Source: Nocardia harenae NBRC 108248
GTDB taxonomy: Bacteria > Actinomycetota > Actinomycetes > Mycobacteriales > Mycobacteriaceae
Assembly: GCF_001612885.1 (NCBI RefSeq)
Contig: NZ_BDBH01000001.1
Span: 372,001-436,000 of the forward strand
Direction: 5' to 3'
DNA length: 64,000 bases
Shown here: in pieces, positions 9,761 to 17,917 of the stretch
Position numbering within the stretch: position 1 is the first letter of the stretch
Layout of the letters: the number at the start of each line of letters is the position of its first letter
Program-made: the position numbers and the translations under genes
Notes under the pieces: model-generated
Databases searched by the model: none
What the model was told of the DNA's origin: nothing
The model's input: the letters and a program-made list of their open reading frames with translations, nothing else

Positions 9761-10422
9761 GCGTGCGCACCACCCTTCACGGCACTCTTGACGATCACGA
9801 CGCCGCCCTTGCGACCCGGGATCGCGCCCTTGATCAGCAGCAGGCCGTTCTCCGCGTCCACCTTGTGCACCGAGAGGTTCTGGGTGGTCACGCGGTCGTT
9901 GCCCATCCGGCCCGACATCCGCATGCCCTTGAAGACGCGGCCCGGGGTGGCGCAGCCACCGATCGAGCCGGGGCGCCGGTGCACCGCCTGGGCGCCGTGC
10001 GAGGCGCCCTGACCGGCGAAGCCGTGCCGCTTCATGGTGCCGGCGAAGCCCTTGCCCTTGCTGGTGCCGGTGACGTCGACGAAGCTGCCCTCTTCGAAGA
10101 CCTCGGCGCTGATCTCCTGGCCCACCTCGAAGGTGGAGGCATCGGCGACGCGGATCTCCACGACGTGGCGGCGCGGGGTGACCCCGGCCTTCGCGAACTG
10201 GCCGGAGGTCGGCTTGTTCACCTTGCGCGGGTCGATGGCGCCGAAGGCGACCTGGACGGCGCTGTAGCCGTCGCGCTCGACCGTGCGGATCTGGGTCACG
10301 ACGTTCGGGCCCGCCTTGACGACGGTCACCGGGACGACGCGGTTCCGCTCGTCGAAGACCTGCGTCATGCCGAGCTTGGTGCCGAGGATGCCCGCGGCGG
10401 GCCGGTTCTTGTTGTCAGTCAT
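9757..10422 (-). CDS. rplC: 50S ribosomal protein L3
   Basis: 221 aa from ATG 10422 ([23 protein letters not shown]). A GTG at 10440, overlapping the rpsJ stop, would add six residues. The ATG has GGGGA at a suitable distance and is preferred. Signatures are [35 protein letters not shown] and [18 protein letters not shown], the 23S rRNA-binding and PTC-reaching loop. Confidence 0.95.
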   Translation of the reverse strand: MTDNKNRPAAGILGTKLGMTQVFDERNRVVPVTVVKAGPNVVTQIRTVERDGYSAVQVAFGAIDPRKVNKPTSGQFAKAGVTPRRHVVEIRVADASTFEVGQEISAEVFEEGSFVDVTGTSKGKGFAGTMKRHGFAGQGASHGAQAVHRRPGSIGGCATPGRVFKGMRMSGRMGNDRVTTQNLSVHKVDAENGLLLIKGAIPGRKGGVVIVKSAVKGGAHA

Positions 10423-10436
10423 GTCTGCGGTCCCCG

Positions 10437-10742
10437 TCACTGGATATTGACGTCGACGCTGGCCGGCAGGTCGATGCGCATGAGCGCGTCGACCGTCTTC
10501 GGCGTCGGGTCGAGGATGTCGATCAGACGCTTGTGCGTACGCATCTCGAAGTGCTCGCGCGAGTCCTTGTACTTGTGCGGCGAACGAATGACGCAGTACA
10601 CGTTCTTCTCGGTCGGCAACGGCACCGGGCCGACCACGCGGGCCCCGGTGCGGGTCACCGTCTCGACGATCTTGCGCGCGGACGCGTCGATCGCCTCGTG
10701 GTCATAGGCCTTCAGCCTGATGCGGATCTTTTGTCCCGCCAC
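10437..10742 (-). CDS. rpsJ: 30S ribosomal protein S10 (NusE)
   Basis: 101 aa from GTG 10742 ([24 protein letters not shown]). It is preceded by AAAGGA about 9 nt upstream. The full S10 sequence is present, including [12 protein letters not shown] and the [31 protein letters not shown] ending. S10 also acts as NusE in antitermination. It is the first gene of the operon. The frame is open upstream, but the extra residues do not belong to the family. Confidence 0.96.
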   Translation of the reverse strand: MAGQKIRIRLKAYDHEAIDASARKIVETVTRTGARVVGPVPLPTEKNVYCVIRSPHKYKDSREHFEMRTHKRLIDILDPTPKTVDALMRIDLPASVDVNIQ

Positions 10743-11080
10743 GCTAAGTGTCCTTTTCTCCGCTTTCCTTCGTGGCCACAGAAGCTGGGCTTCCGCTCCA
10801 CCTCGATTTGCACAGCCCGAACACACGAAGACGCCTCAGAGAGACCACGACCGGACACTTCCCGGTCACTCGCCGCTGTTCATCTGTCATGGTTCTCCGG
10901 TCCACGCGGTCGGGCGTGTCGCCATTCCGCTCATTCTTCGGCCCCGGATCGAAAGCTCATCGCGGCCTCGGAACGACGTCCCGGACGCACCCACACCGGT
11001 CTCCCGATGGGATGCACGAGGTTCTGCTCGCCTCACCCGGGGCGCCACGAGGGCACGGATCGGTGCAAGGCAACCCGAAC
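10743..11080 (-). other. Leader region of the S10 operon
   Basis: About 340 nt separate the proposed promoter from rpsJ and hold no convincing gene. If the promoter at 11081-11110 is used, this is a long 5' untranslated leader, as is usual for S10 operons. I could not recognise an L4-binding structure or a known actinobacterial leader motif in it. Confidence 0.45.
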
Positions 11081-11110
11081 AGTATGCACGAGGGGTGGGA
11101 GCGACTTCAA
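11081..11110 (-). promoter_or_regulatory. Candidate vegetative promoter of the S10 operon
   Basis: On the minus strand: TTGAAG (-35), 18-bp spacer, CATACT (-10), reading toward rpsJ. This matches sigma70/SigA consensus at 4 of 6 positions in each element. It is the best pair I found in the 413-bp gap between rpsJ and the divergent DUF4442 gene. Confidence 0.4.
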
Positions 11111-11130
11111 ATCGCCCCGTCGCGCCTGAA

Positions 11131-11146
11131 CTTACTATTGAGTAAG
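11131..11146. promoter_or_regulatory. Palindromic operator candidate before the DUF4442 gene
   Basis: CTTACT-ATTG-AGTAAG is a perfect 6-bp inverted repeat with a 4-nt centre, ending 9 nt before the ATG of the DUF4442 gene. Its position would let a bound regulator block initiation. The TTACT-N4-AGTAA pattern resembles TetR-family operators. The cognate regulator is unknown. Confidence 0.4.
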
Positions 11147-11155
11147 ATACCGCGC

Positions 11156-11632
11156 ATGACCAACCTGACCGCCACCTACCGCGGGTGGAAGAAGCTCCCG
11201 GACAATCGCATCGGGCACGCGCTGTTCTCGCTGGGGATGGTGGCGCGGGTGCCGTACTTCGGCACCGTGCTGCCGACGGTGGTGCGGCTGGAGCCGGGGG
11301 TGTGCGAGGTGACCTCGCCCAAGTGGTTCGGGATCAGGAACCACATCGGCACCTTCCACGCCATCGCGGCCTGCAACCTGGCCGAGGTGGCGATGGGGAT
11401 GCTGAGCGAGGCGACGGTGCCGACCACGCACCGCTGGATTCCCAAGGCGATGACGGTCGAGTACCTGGCCAAGGCGGAGACCGGGCTGCGGGCCGTCGCC
11501 GAGCTGGCCTCGATGCCGGATTTCGCGGCGATCACCGAGGGCGCGGAGGTCGTGGTGCCGGTCTCGATCTACGACGCGAACGGGGTCGAGGTGGTGCACG
11601 CCGACATCACGACGTGGGTGACGCCGCGGTAG
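11156..11632 (+). CDS. DUF4442 hotdog-fold protein (PaaI/thioesterase-like)
   Basis: 158 aa, starting MTNLTATYRGWKKLPDNRIGHALFSLG. The family features are the GVCEVTSPKWFGIRNHIGTFHAIAACNLAEVAMGM segment and the later IPKAMTVEYLAKAETGLRA strand, matching the DUF4442 hotdog-fold group related to acyl-CoA thioesterases. The substrate is unknown. ATG 11156 is chosen because the family similarity begins there and the upstream frame reads through promoter DNA. It is transcribed divergently from the S10 operon, with a perfect palindrome just upstream. The gene after it is a lycopene cyclase in the same direction, 99 bp away. Confidence 0.8.
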   Translation: MTNLTATYRGWKKLPDNRIGHALFSLGMVARVPYFGTVLPTVVRLEPGVCEVTSPKWFGIRNHIGTFHAIAACNLAEVAMGMLSEATVPTTHRWIPKAMTVEYLAKAETGLRAVAELASMPDFAAITEGAEVVVPVSIYDANGVEVVHADITTWVTPR

Positions 11633-11731
11633 CCCGCGACGGCGGCGCCCGCGTACGGGGCGACCAGGCGGCAGATCCATGGGACACGATGACCGAGCCC
11701 ATATTGGCCGGGTCGTGCCGCGCCGGGTTGA

Positions 11732-12916
11732 ATGCGAGGTATGGACAGCGGGGTCGACATCTGCGTGGTCGGGCTCGGGCCGACCGGCCGGGCGCTCGCG
11801 CACCGCGCGGTGGCGGCGGGGTTCCGGGTGGTGGCGGTCGACCCGCGGCCGGAGCGGCTGTGGCCGCCGACCTACTCCTGCTGGATCGACGAGCTGCCGG
11901 AGTGGCTGCCGCCGGGCGTGATCGCGTCCCGGATCGCGGCGCCGACGGTGTGGGCCGCGGCCGAGCACCGGATCCAGCGGCCGTACTGCGTGCTCTCCAA
12001 GCCGGGGCTGCGGGACGCGCTGCCGCTGGACGGAGCGACGGTGCTGGCGGGGCGGGCGGTTTCCGTGTCCGCACACGAGGTGACGCTGGGCGACGGCACG
12101 GTGGTTCGGGCGGGCACGGTGTTCGACAGCCGCGGGCTGCCCGCGCTCGGGAGGCGCAGGGCGGCCAGCGCGCACGGCATCTTCGTGGACGCCGAGACGG
12201 CGGCGCCCATGGTGGCCGAGGGCGAGGGGCTGCTACTGGACTGGCGACCGGAGAACGGGGCGGGGCCGGACGAACCGCCGTCCTTCCTCTACGCCGTCCC
12301 GCTCGGCGACGGCACGGTGATCTTCGAGGAGACCAGTCTCGGGCTGCGCGGCGGGATGCCGCAGCACGAGCTGCGTCGCCGGACCCTGAATCGGCTGGCC
12401 GCGCACGGGATTCGGCTCACCGGGGAGGAGCCGAGCGAGGCGGCGCACTACCCGCTGGACCAGCCGCCGCCGAAACGCGGCGCGGCGCAGGCGGTTCCCT
12501 TCGGATCGCGGGGCGGGATGATGCACCCCTGTACCGGGTACAGCGTGGCCGATTCGCTCGCGCTCGTGGACACCGCCATCGAGGCGGTGCGGCGCGGGGC
12601 CGACCCGGTCGCCGCGCTCTGGCCGTGGCGGGCCCGGCTCGTCTACTGGATGCGCGAGCGCGGGCTCTGGGGGCTTGGCCGGTTGACCACCGACCAGTCG
12701 ATCGCCATGTTCGAGTCGTTCTTCACGCAGGGCGAGCGGGGGCAGCAGGCTTTGCTCTCCGCCCACGACGACTACATGGCCCTCGGCGCCGTCCTCTTCG
12801 ACACCGTCGCGCACACCTGGCCGTTCCGCTGGCGTTACGACCTGGTGGGGTGGACCAATCGGAACCGCTGGCTCGATTACGAGTTCGATAGTCCCGCGCG
12901 AGCCCGGGAGGACTGA
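11732..12916 (+). CDS. Lycopene cyclase (CrtL/CrtY type)
   Basis: 394 aa. The N-terminal dinucleotide-binding motif VVGLGPTGRALAHRAVAAG is followed by VVAVDP. Downstream are the cyclase-family landmarks VFDSRG, the acidic IFEETSLGLRGG (FxEET type) and the HPCTGYSVADSL segment. The family cyclises the psi-ends of lycopene to beta-ionone rings in a membrane-associated, FAD-dependent, non-redox reaction. Start is ATG 11732 or ATG 11741 (MDSGVDICVVG); the Shine-Dalgarno sequences are weak for both. No other carotenoid gene (crtE, crtB, crtI) lies in the window, so the pathway partners are elsewhere. Confidence 0.82.
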   Translation: MRGMDSGVDICVVGLGPTGRALAHRAVAAGFRVVAVDPRPERLWPPTYSCWIDELPEWLPPGVIASRIAAPTVWAAAEHRIQRPYCVLSKPGLRDALPLDGATVLAGRAVSVSAHEVTLGDGTVVRAGTVFDSRGLPALGRRRAASAHGIFVDAETAAPMVAEGEGLLLDWRPENGAGPDEPPSFLYAVPLGDGTVIFEETSLGLRGGMPQHELRRRTLNRLAAHGIRLTGEEPSEAAHYPLDQPPPKRGAAQAVPFGSRGGMMHPCTGYSVADSLALVDTAIEAVRRGADPVAALWPWRARLVYWMRERGLWGLGRLTTDQSIAMFESFFTQGERGQQALLSAHDDYMALGAVLFDTVAHTWPFRWRYDLVGWTNRNRWLDYEFDSPARARED

Positions 12917-12920
12917 ACGT

Positions 12921-13139
12921 CTATCTCGCAGCAGGGCCGAAGCCCGTCGCTCCGATGACGATCGAGGTCGACGCCCCCGGCTTCGCGGCCGCGTAGACAG
13001 CTTCTTCGAGGTGGGTCGACATCAGCATCAACCAGCTCTGCCATGCGGTGCCCGAGCCACCGGGTTTTCCCGCGTAACCCGCGAGGCGGGCGTAATAGTC
13101 GAGCAGTTCCTGATCCGTCACGGTGAAAACCAGCGACAC
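12921..13139 (-). CDS. Small hypothetical protein, possibly N-terminally broken
   Basis: 72 aa from GTG 13139: MSLVFTVTDQELLDYYARL, ending STSIVIGATGFGPAAR. No family is recognised. The frame stays open on the 5' side and continues to look protein-like (LWGELRERHVDLAAGRTA directly precedes it) but has no in-frame ATG or GTG there, so the annotated start may be internal or the gene may have lost its N-terminus by a frameshift near 13200. It lies 115 bp downstream of the ABC permease gene on the same strand, facing the lycopene cyclase stop. Confidence 0.4.
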   Translation of the reverse strand: MSLVFTVTDQELLDYYARLAGYAGKPGGSGTAWQSWLMLMSTHLEEAVYAAAKPGASTSIVIGATGFGPAAR

Positions 13140-13254
13140 CGCGGTGCGCCCCGCGGCCAGGTCAACGTGGCGCTCCCGCAGCTCGCCCCACAGCCCGCGA
13201 TCCGGCGGCCGGCACCGTGCCGAAGACGGGCGAGCGCGGCCCGCCGCCGCACGG

Positions 13255-14109
13255 TCAGCGCCCGGTCTCGGCCGCCCGCTGATACCCCCGCACCGCCGGG
13301 TAGGCGAAGACGGCGATCAGGGCGACGGTCCAGAGCACCGTCTTGAGCAGCGGCTCGGCCACCGGCCCGCCGTAGGAGAGGCCGCGCATGGCCTCGATGG
13401 CACAGCTCATGGGCTGGTTCTGTACCGTGCTCTGCAGCCAGGTGGGGTAGGCGAAGACCGGGACGAAGCCGGAGTTGAAGAACATCAGCAGGGTGTTCAT
13501 GATGCCGATGATGTTCACCAGCATGACGCCCTCGGAGATCGTGGCCAGCGCGGTCACCAGCACCGCGAAGCCCATGCCGAAGAGCACCGGAATGCCGATC
13601 AGCCCGAGCGCGGCGAGCGGGCCCTGGTCGAAGCGGAAGCCGAGGGTGAACCCGACCAGGATGACGAAGAGCGTGGTCACCAGGACCCGCAGCGCCTCGG
13701 CGAGCATGCGGCCGGTGAGCCCGGCGGCGCGGTGCACCGGCATGGTCCAGAACCGGCCGAGCAGCCCGGTGGCCTTCTCCGCCTTGAAGCCGAGCGCGCT
13801 CACCACCGAGCCGGTCATGGCCGCGATCAGGGTGAGCAGGGCGACCTGGCCGTAGATGCTCGGCATGCCGGTGGCGCTGGTGATGGAGTCACCGAGCACC
13901 ACCTTGAACATGAGCAGGGTGAGCGCCGGGTAGACCAGGGTCTGGATGGTGGTGCCCGGGTCCCTGGCCCAGACCAGCAGCAGCCGCTTGCACTGCAGCA
14001 GGCTGTGCGCGGCCCAGCTGCGCAGCGAGTTCTCCGCGGCGGGGCTGGTCTCCGGCAGCGGGCTGCCGTGCCAGGTGATCTCCCGCTCGACCGTCTCGAC
14101 CGTACTCAT
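13255..14109 (-). CDS. ABC-2 type permease, DrrC-like
   Basis: 284 aa, starting MSTVETVEREITWHGSPLPE. About six hydrophobic segments form the ABC2_membrane fold (TTIQTLVYPALTLLMFKVVLG, VALLTLIAAMTGSVVSAL, VLVTTLFVILVGFTLGF, GLIGIPVLFGMGFAVLVTAL, NIIGIMNTLLMFFNSGFVP, LWTVALIAVFAYPAVRG). The start overlaps the stop of the upstream permease by 4 nt, so it is third in a translationally coupled operon of ATPase, permease, permease. In DrrABC systems such pairs form a heterodimeric exporter of drugs or lipids in the cytoplasmic membrane. The substrate here is unknown. Confidence 0.85.
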   Translation of the reverse strand: MSTVETVEREITWHGSPLPETSPAAENSLRSWAAHSLLQCKRLLLVWARDPGTTIQTLVYPALTLLMFKVVLGDSITSATGMPSIYGQVALLTLIAAMTGSVVSALGFKAEKATGLLGRFWTMPVHRAAGLTGRMLAEALRVLVTTLFVILVGFTLGFRFDQGPLAALGLIGIPVLFGMGFAVLVTALATISEGVMLVNIIGIMNTLLMFFNSGFVPVFAYPTWLQSTVQNQPMSCAIEAMRGLSYGGPVAEPLLKTVLWTVALIAVFAYPAVRGYQRAAETGR

Positions 14110-14903
14110 GCCCGCCTCACACTCGCCCAGATCGCCAGCGGGGTGAACACCAGGAGTCCGCTGATCAGCCATACCAGCGGGACCCAGAGCACCTGCCAGG
14201 TAACGCCGTCCGCCGCCATGTCGCGCAACGCGAAGGAGAACTGCGAGATCGGCTGGTTGCGCACGAAGGGCCGGATCCACGCGGGGAAGCTCGCCTCCGG
14301 CACGAAGCCGCAGGAGAGCATGCCGAAGATGATGGTGGGCAGGGTGAGCGCCTGGCTCAGCGACTCCGGGCTCTTGGTCACGCTGCCGAGCGCGTCGGCG
14401 CCGATGGCGAGCATGGTGCCGACGCCGAGCGAGAAGACGCAGAACAGCGCCGCCTGCCCCCAGCCCGCGCTGAACCGGAACCCGATCAGGTGCCCGAAGA
14501 CCAGCGCCGCCGCCAGCGAGCAGCTGGAGCGCACCACACCGGCGCAGATCCGCGAGGTGAGCGGCACCAGCGCGCCGATCGGCATGCTCTGCAGCCTGGT
14601 GCTCAGCCCGGTGAGCGCCTCGAAGGCGGCGAGCTGGGCATTGGACATCATGGTGAAGGCCATGGTCTGCAGCACGATGATGGGCATGACGAACTGCGCG
14701 TAGTCGATGCCCTGGAACTTCATCACGTAGCGCAGCGGCAGGTAGAAGCCGAGCGTGAAGACGAGCGGGGTGAGCATGGCGACGATCAGCTCGCCCTTGG
14801 TGGCCATCACCCAGATCACCCGGCCGGTGAGCGCCCGCCACTGCGCGAACGAGTTCGGCTTCGCCTCGGGCAGCTCCGCGAAGAGCTCGGCGGTTGCGGT
14901 CAC
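14106..14903 (-). CDS. ABC-2 type permease, DrrB-like
   Basis: 265 aa from GTG 14903 (MTATAELFAELPEAKPNSF). GTG overlaps the ATPase stop (GTGA), which fixes the start. It has the ABC2_membrane topology with segments such as ELIVAMLTPLVFTLGFYLPL, QFVMPIIVLQTMAFTMMSN, LSQALTLPTIIFGMLSCGFVPE and WVPLVWLISGLLVFTPLAI. It shares the F-x-PE/VP-FP-WI and NQPISQ/NQPMSC motifs with the neighbouring permease, so the two are paralogous half-transporters. Confidence 0.85.
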   Translation of the reverse strand: MTATAELFAELPEAKPNSFAQWRALTGRVIWVMATKGELIVAMLTPLVFTLGFYLPLRYVMKFQGIDYAQFVMPIIVLQTMAFTMMSNAQLAAFEALTGLSTRLQSMPIGALVPLTSRICAGVVRSSCSLAAALVFGHLIGFRFSAGWGQAALFCVFSLGVGTMLAIGADALGSVTKSPESLSQALTLPTIIFGMLSCGFVPEASFPAWIRPFVRNQPISQFSFALRDMAADGVTWQVLWVPLVWLISGLLVFTPLAIWASVRRA

Positions 14904-15907
14904 CGCTGCCCGCCGGAGTGGCCGGTGATGCTCAGGAAGACATCGTCCAGCGAGGGGCGGCGCAGCGCGATATCGGCGAGCTGGATCCCGGCGGCGTCCA
15001 GCCTGCGCACCGCCTCGGCCAGCGTGCTCGCACCGCCGGGGGCCGGGATGGAGAGCCGGTCGTGGCCGGGCAGGTCGGCGCGGACGGCCTCGGGCACCAG
15101 GTCGCCGAGCGCGGCGACGGCGAAGTCCAGGCGCTTGGGGTCGAGCGGGACGATCTCGCACCAGCTGCCGCCGGTGCGCTCCTTGAGCTGGTCGGCGGTG
15201 CCCTCGGCGATCACGGTGCCGTGGTCGATGACGATGATGTTGTCGCTGAGGACGTCGGCCTCCTCCAGGTACTGCGTGGTCAGCAGCACCGTGATGCCCT
15301 GCTCCTTGAGCGCGGTCACCAGCTCCCAGACGCCCTGGCGGCTGCGCGGGTCGAGGCCGGTGGTCGGCTCGTCCAGGAACACCACCTCGGGGCGGACCAC
15401 CAGGCCGCAGGCGATGTCGACGCGCCTGCGCATGCCGCCGGAGTAGTTCCGCACGGCGCGGCGGCCCGCGCTCACCAGGTCGAACTCCTCCAGCAGGCTG
15501 TCCGCGCGCCTGCGAGCGGCGGATTTTGTCAGCCCCATGAGCCTGCCGAAGAGCTCCAGGTTCTCCCGGCCGGAGAGGTTCTCGTCCAGCGCGGCGTACT
15601 GGCCGGTCATCATGATCGACCGGCGCACGCCCGCCGGGTCGCGCAGCACGTCGTGCCCGGCGACGACGGCGGTGCCGGAGTCCGGGCGCAGCAGGGTGGC
15701 CAGGATCTTGACGGTGGTGGTCTTGCCCGCGCCGTTCGGGCCGAGAATGCCGAGCACCTTGCCGCGTTCGGCCTGGAAGCCGATGCCCTGGAGGGCGTGG
15801 ACGTCGCCGAAGGACTTCCGGACGTCGGTCACCGAGACCGCGGCCTCGCGGACCTCCCGGGAAGTCGTTTCGCGCACGGGCGCCTCCACTACGTTCGGAC
15901 TCGGCAT
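14900..15907 (-). CDS. ABC transporter ATP-binding protein, DrrA (daunorubicin-resistance) family
   Basis: 335 aa from ATG 15907 (MPSPNVVEAP), which has a GGAG Shine-Dalgarno sequence; the open frame upstream to 16066 is intergenic. It contains Walker A GPNGAGKTTT, the signature NYSGGMRRRVDIACGL (LSGG-type), Walker B VVFLDEPTTGLDPRSR and the H-loop region ITVLLTTQYLEEADVLSD. The C-terminal DrrA-specific region ends SLDDVFLSITG. It energises export by the two downstream permeases. It is divergent from the aldehyde dehydrogenase gene. In mycobacteria, DrrABC homologues export complex lipids made by PKS/NRPS lines. A link to the NRPS genes in this window is inference. Confidence 0.9.
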   Translation of the reverse strand: MPSPNVVEAPVRETTSREVREAAVSVTDVRKSFGDVHALQGIGFQAERGKVLGILGPNGAGKTTTVKILATLLRPDSGTAVVAGHDVLRDPAGVRRSIMMTGQYAALDENLSGRENLELFGRLMGLTKSAARRRADSLLEEFDLVSAGRRAVRNYSGGMRRRVDIACGLVVRPEVVFLDEPTTGLDPRSRQGVWELVTALKEQGITVLLTTQYLEEADVLSDNIIVIDHGTVIAEGTADQLKERTGGSWCEIVPLDPKRLDFAVAALGDLVPEAVRADLPGHDRLSIPAPGGASTLAEAVRRLDAAGIQLADIALRRPSLDDVFLSITGHSGGQR

Positions 15908-16147
15908 CAACTCTCCACTATCGGGCGGGTGCGGCGGGCGGCACGGACGAACTGTCCCGGGCTTTTTGATCCTCCGCGTCGGGCGCGATGTTACCGGCCG
16001 CATTTCCCGGTGGCGCGCAGTCGGCCCGTACCCAATCGCGCACCATTCAACTGTGGTATTCATCACAGGGCGGCGTTGCGATGCCGGTCACGTCGGTGCC
16101 CTTCGCCGCGGTGGATCGGACGTCCTTGTCCGCCATTGCATCACCCG

Positions 16148-16195
16148 CCTACCCTGCTGTTCGGGGGGCCGGAATTTCGCCGGTAGCAGGGTGGG
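16148..16195. promoter_or_regulatory. Long inverted repeat upstream of the ALDH-like gene
   Basis: ACCCTGCT at 16151-16158 pairs perfectly with AGCAGGGT at 16185-16192. Pairing extends outward three more positions, one of them G-U. The loop of 26 nt contains a second small inverted pair, CCGG-AATTTCG-CCGG. It ends 24 nt before the ALDH start, so it could form a hairpin in the 5' leader or be an operator. The rest of the 312-bp divergent gap (15908-16219) shows nothing I can name. Confidence 0.35.
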
Positions 16196-16219
16196 CACAC
16201 CGATCTCGAAAGGGTGACC

Positions 16220-17746
16220 ATGGTTGAGTCCGCGCAGCCGACAGTGGCGGCGCTCCGGGGAGGACCGGACCGACCGAACACCGTGACCATCCGCGATCCG
16301 CGTACCGGCGAGACCGTCGGCGACTACGCGATCATGGGCGCACGGGATGTCGAGCACGCGGTGCGCGCCGCGAAACGCGCCGAGAAGTGGTGGGCGGGAA
16401 TGACCTTCGCCGCCCGGAGACGGATCCTGCTGGCCTGGAAGCGGCTGATCGCGCGGCGCGCGGGCGAGCTGGTCGAGCTGCTCAGCGCCGAGACCGGCAA
16501 GCCGGAGGCCGATGCCGCCATCGAGGTCATGCTCGCGGTGCAGAACCTGGACTGGGCGGCGCGCCATGCCGCGCGGGCGCTCGGCCGCCGGAACCTGCGC
16601 TCCACCTGGCTGAGCCGCAATCAGCATGCCTCGGTGGGGTACCTGCCGCTCGGCGTGATCGGGGTGCTCGGGGCCTGGAACAACCCGGTCTTCACCCCGA
16701 TGGGGTCGATCGCCTACGCCATGGCGGCGGGCAACGCGGTGGTGTTCAAACCGCATGAGCTGACCACCGGCGTCGGGGTCTGGCTGGCCGCGAGCTGGGC
16801 CGAGATAGAGCCGGATCAGCCGGTGCTGCAGGCGGTCACCGGCGACGACCGCACCGGCATCGCGCTCTGCCGTGCCGCGGTGGACAAGATCGCGTACGCC
16901 GGGTCGGAGCGGGACGCCCGCCCGGTGATCGCCGAGTGCTCGCGCTCGCGCACCCCGGTGGTGGTCGAGCGCAGCGGCAAGGGCTCGATGGTGGTGCACG
17001 TGGACGCCCGGCTCCGGGACGCGGCGCAGGCCGCGGTCTTCGGGGCCATGTCCAATGCCGGGCAGAACGTCACCGGTATCCAGCGCGCCTACGTGCCCGC
17101 CTCGATCTACGAGCGCTTCCTCGACCTGGTGGCCGAGCAGGCCGCCGCGCTGCGGCCCGGCGCCGACCGGCGCGCCTCCTACGGCCCGATGATCCTGGAA
17201 CCGCAGATCGAGGTGGTGCGCAAGCAGGTGCGGGACGCGCTGACCAGGGGCGGGCGCGCGGTGGTCGGCGGGCTGGATTCGATCCGGGAGCCGTATATCG
17301 AGCCGATCGTGCTCACCGAGGTGCCGGAGGAGAGCATCGCGATCACCGGTGAGGGCATCGGGCCCGTGCTCATCGTGAACAAGGTGGCCGATATCGACGA
17401 GGCGGCGGAGCGGATCAATGCCGCCAGCAACGGGATCGCGGTCTCGGTCTTCACCAGGGATGTCGCCGAGGTGGCCGCCTTCGCGGAGAAGCTGCGGGTC
17501 GGGGTGGTGACCATCAACTCGTCCTCGGCCTACGCCGGGATTCCGGCGCTGCCCTTCGGCGGGGTCGGCGAGTACGGGCAGGGGCACAGCCACGGGGTGC
17601 AGGGGTTGCAGGAGTTCAGCCGGACGCTGGCGATCGCGCGCAAGCGCTACCGGGCCCAGGTGAGCCTCTCGACCTTCCACCGGCACCGGCGGCACCTGCG
17701 CGCGGCCCGGGTCATGTTCGAGCTGCGGCACGGGCGGCTGGGCTGA
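16220..17746 (+). CDS. Aldehyde dehydrogenase-fold protein lacking the catalytic cysteine
   Basis: 508 aa from ATG 16220, with AAAGGG six nt upstream; a GTG at 16214 would add two residues. The ALDH fold is clear: GVIGVLGAWNNPVF, NAVVFKPHE (cofactor-binding Lys about 177), VVVERSGKGSMVV (general-base Glu about 250), PFGGVGEYGQGHS near the end. The active-site motif normally read as N-A-G-Q-x-C is N-A-G-Q-N-V here (Val about 284; codon GTC), so the nucleophilic cysteine is missing. The NAD-binding G-S-x3-G is also altered (GSERDAR). It is therefore probably not a normal dehydrogenase. It could be a binding or regulatory paralogue, or an enzyme with another chemistry. The flanking genes are a divergent exporter operon and a convergent TetR regulator. 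Confidence 0.85.
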   Translation: MVESAQPTVAALRGGPDRPNTVTIRDPRTGETVGDYAIMGARDVEHAVRAAKRAEKWWAGMTFAARRRILLAWKRLIARRAGELVELLSAETGKPEADAAIEVMLAVQNLDWAARHAARALGRRNLRSTWLSRNQHASVGYLPLGVIGVLGAWNNPVFTPMGSIAYAMAAGNAVVFKPHELTTGVGVWLAASWAEIEPDQPVLQAVTGDDRTGIALCRAAVDKIAYAGSERDARPVIAECSRSRTPVVVERSGKGSMVVHVDARLRDAAQAAVFGAMSNAGQNVTGIQRAYVPASIYERFLDLVAEQAAALRPGADRRASYGPMILEPQIEVVRKQVRDALTRGGRAVVGGLDSIREPYIEPIVLTEVPEESIAITGEGIGPVLIVNKVADIDEAAERINAASNGIAVSVFTRDVAEVAAFAEKLRVGVVTINSSSAYAGIPALPFGGVGEYGQGHSHGVQGLQEFSRTLAIARKRYRAQVSLSTFHRHRRHLRAARVMFELRHGRLG

Positions 17747-17780
17747 GGGTCGTCGTCCGCGGTCGGCAGCGCACGGCTCG

Positions 17781-17893
17781 GCCGAGGGCACGACCGCGGA
17801 GCCGGCCGCGGGACAGCTCCGGGCTCGGCGGCCGAGGGGCACGACTGCGGAGCGGGCCGCATCGGGACAGCTCCGGGCTGCCGAGGGGCACGG
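17781..17893. repeat. Imperfect direct repeats, about 50-bp period
   Basis: Two near-full copies (17781-17825 and 17831-17879) share GCCGAGGG(G)CACGAC, GCGGAGC, GGCCGC and GGGACAGCTCCGGGCT. A third, partial copy starts at 17880. They fill most of the 171-bp gap between the convergent ALDH-like and TetR genes. Each full copy contains a GGGACAGCTCC segment. There is no sign of coding or of a mobile element. Confidence 0.6.
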
Positions 17894-17917
17894 TCACGGT
17901 GCCGACCGCGGCTCGGC

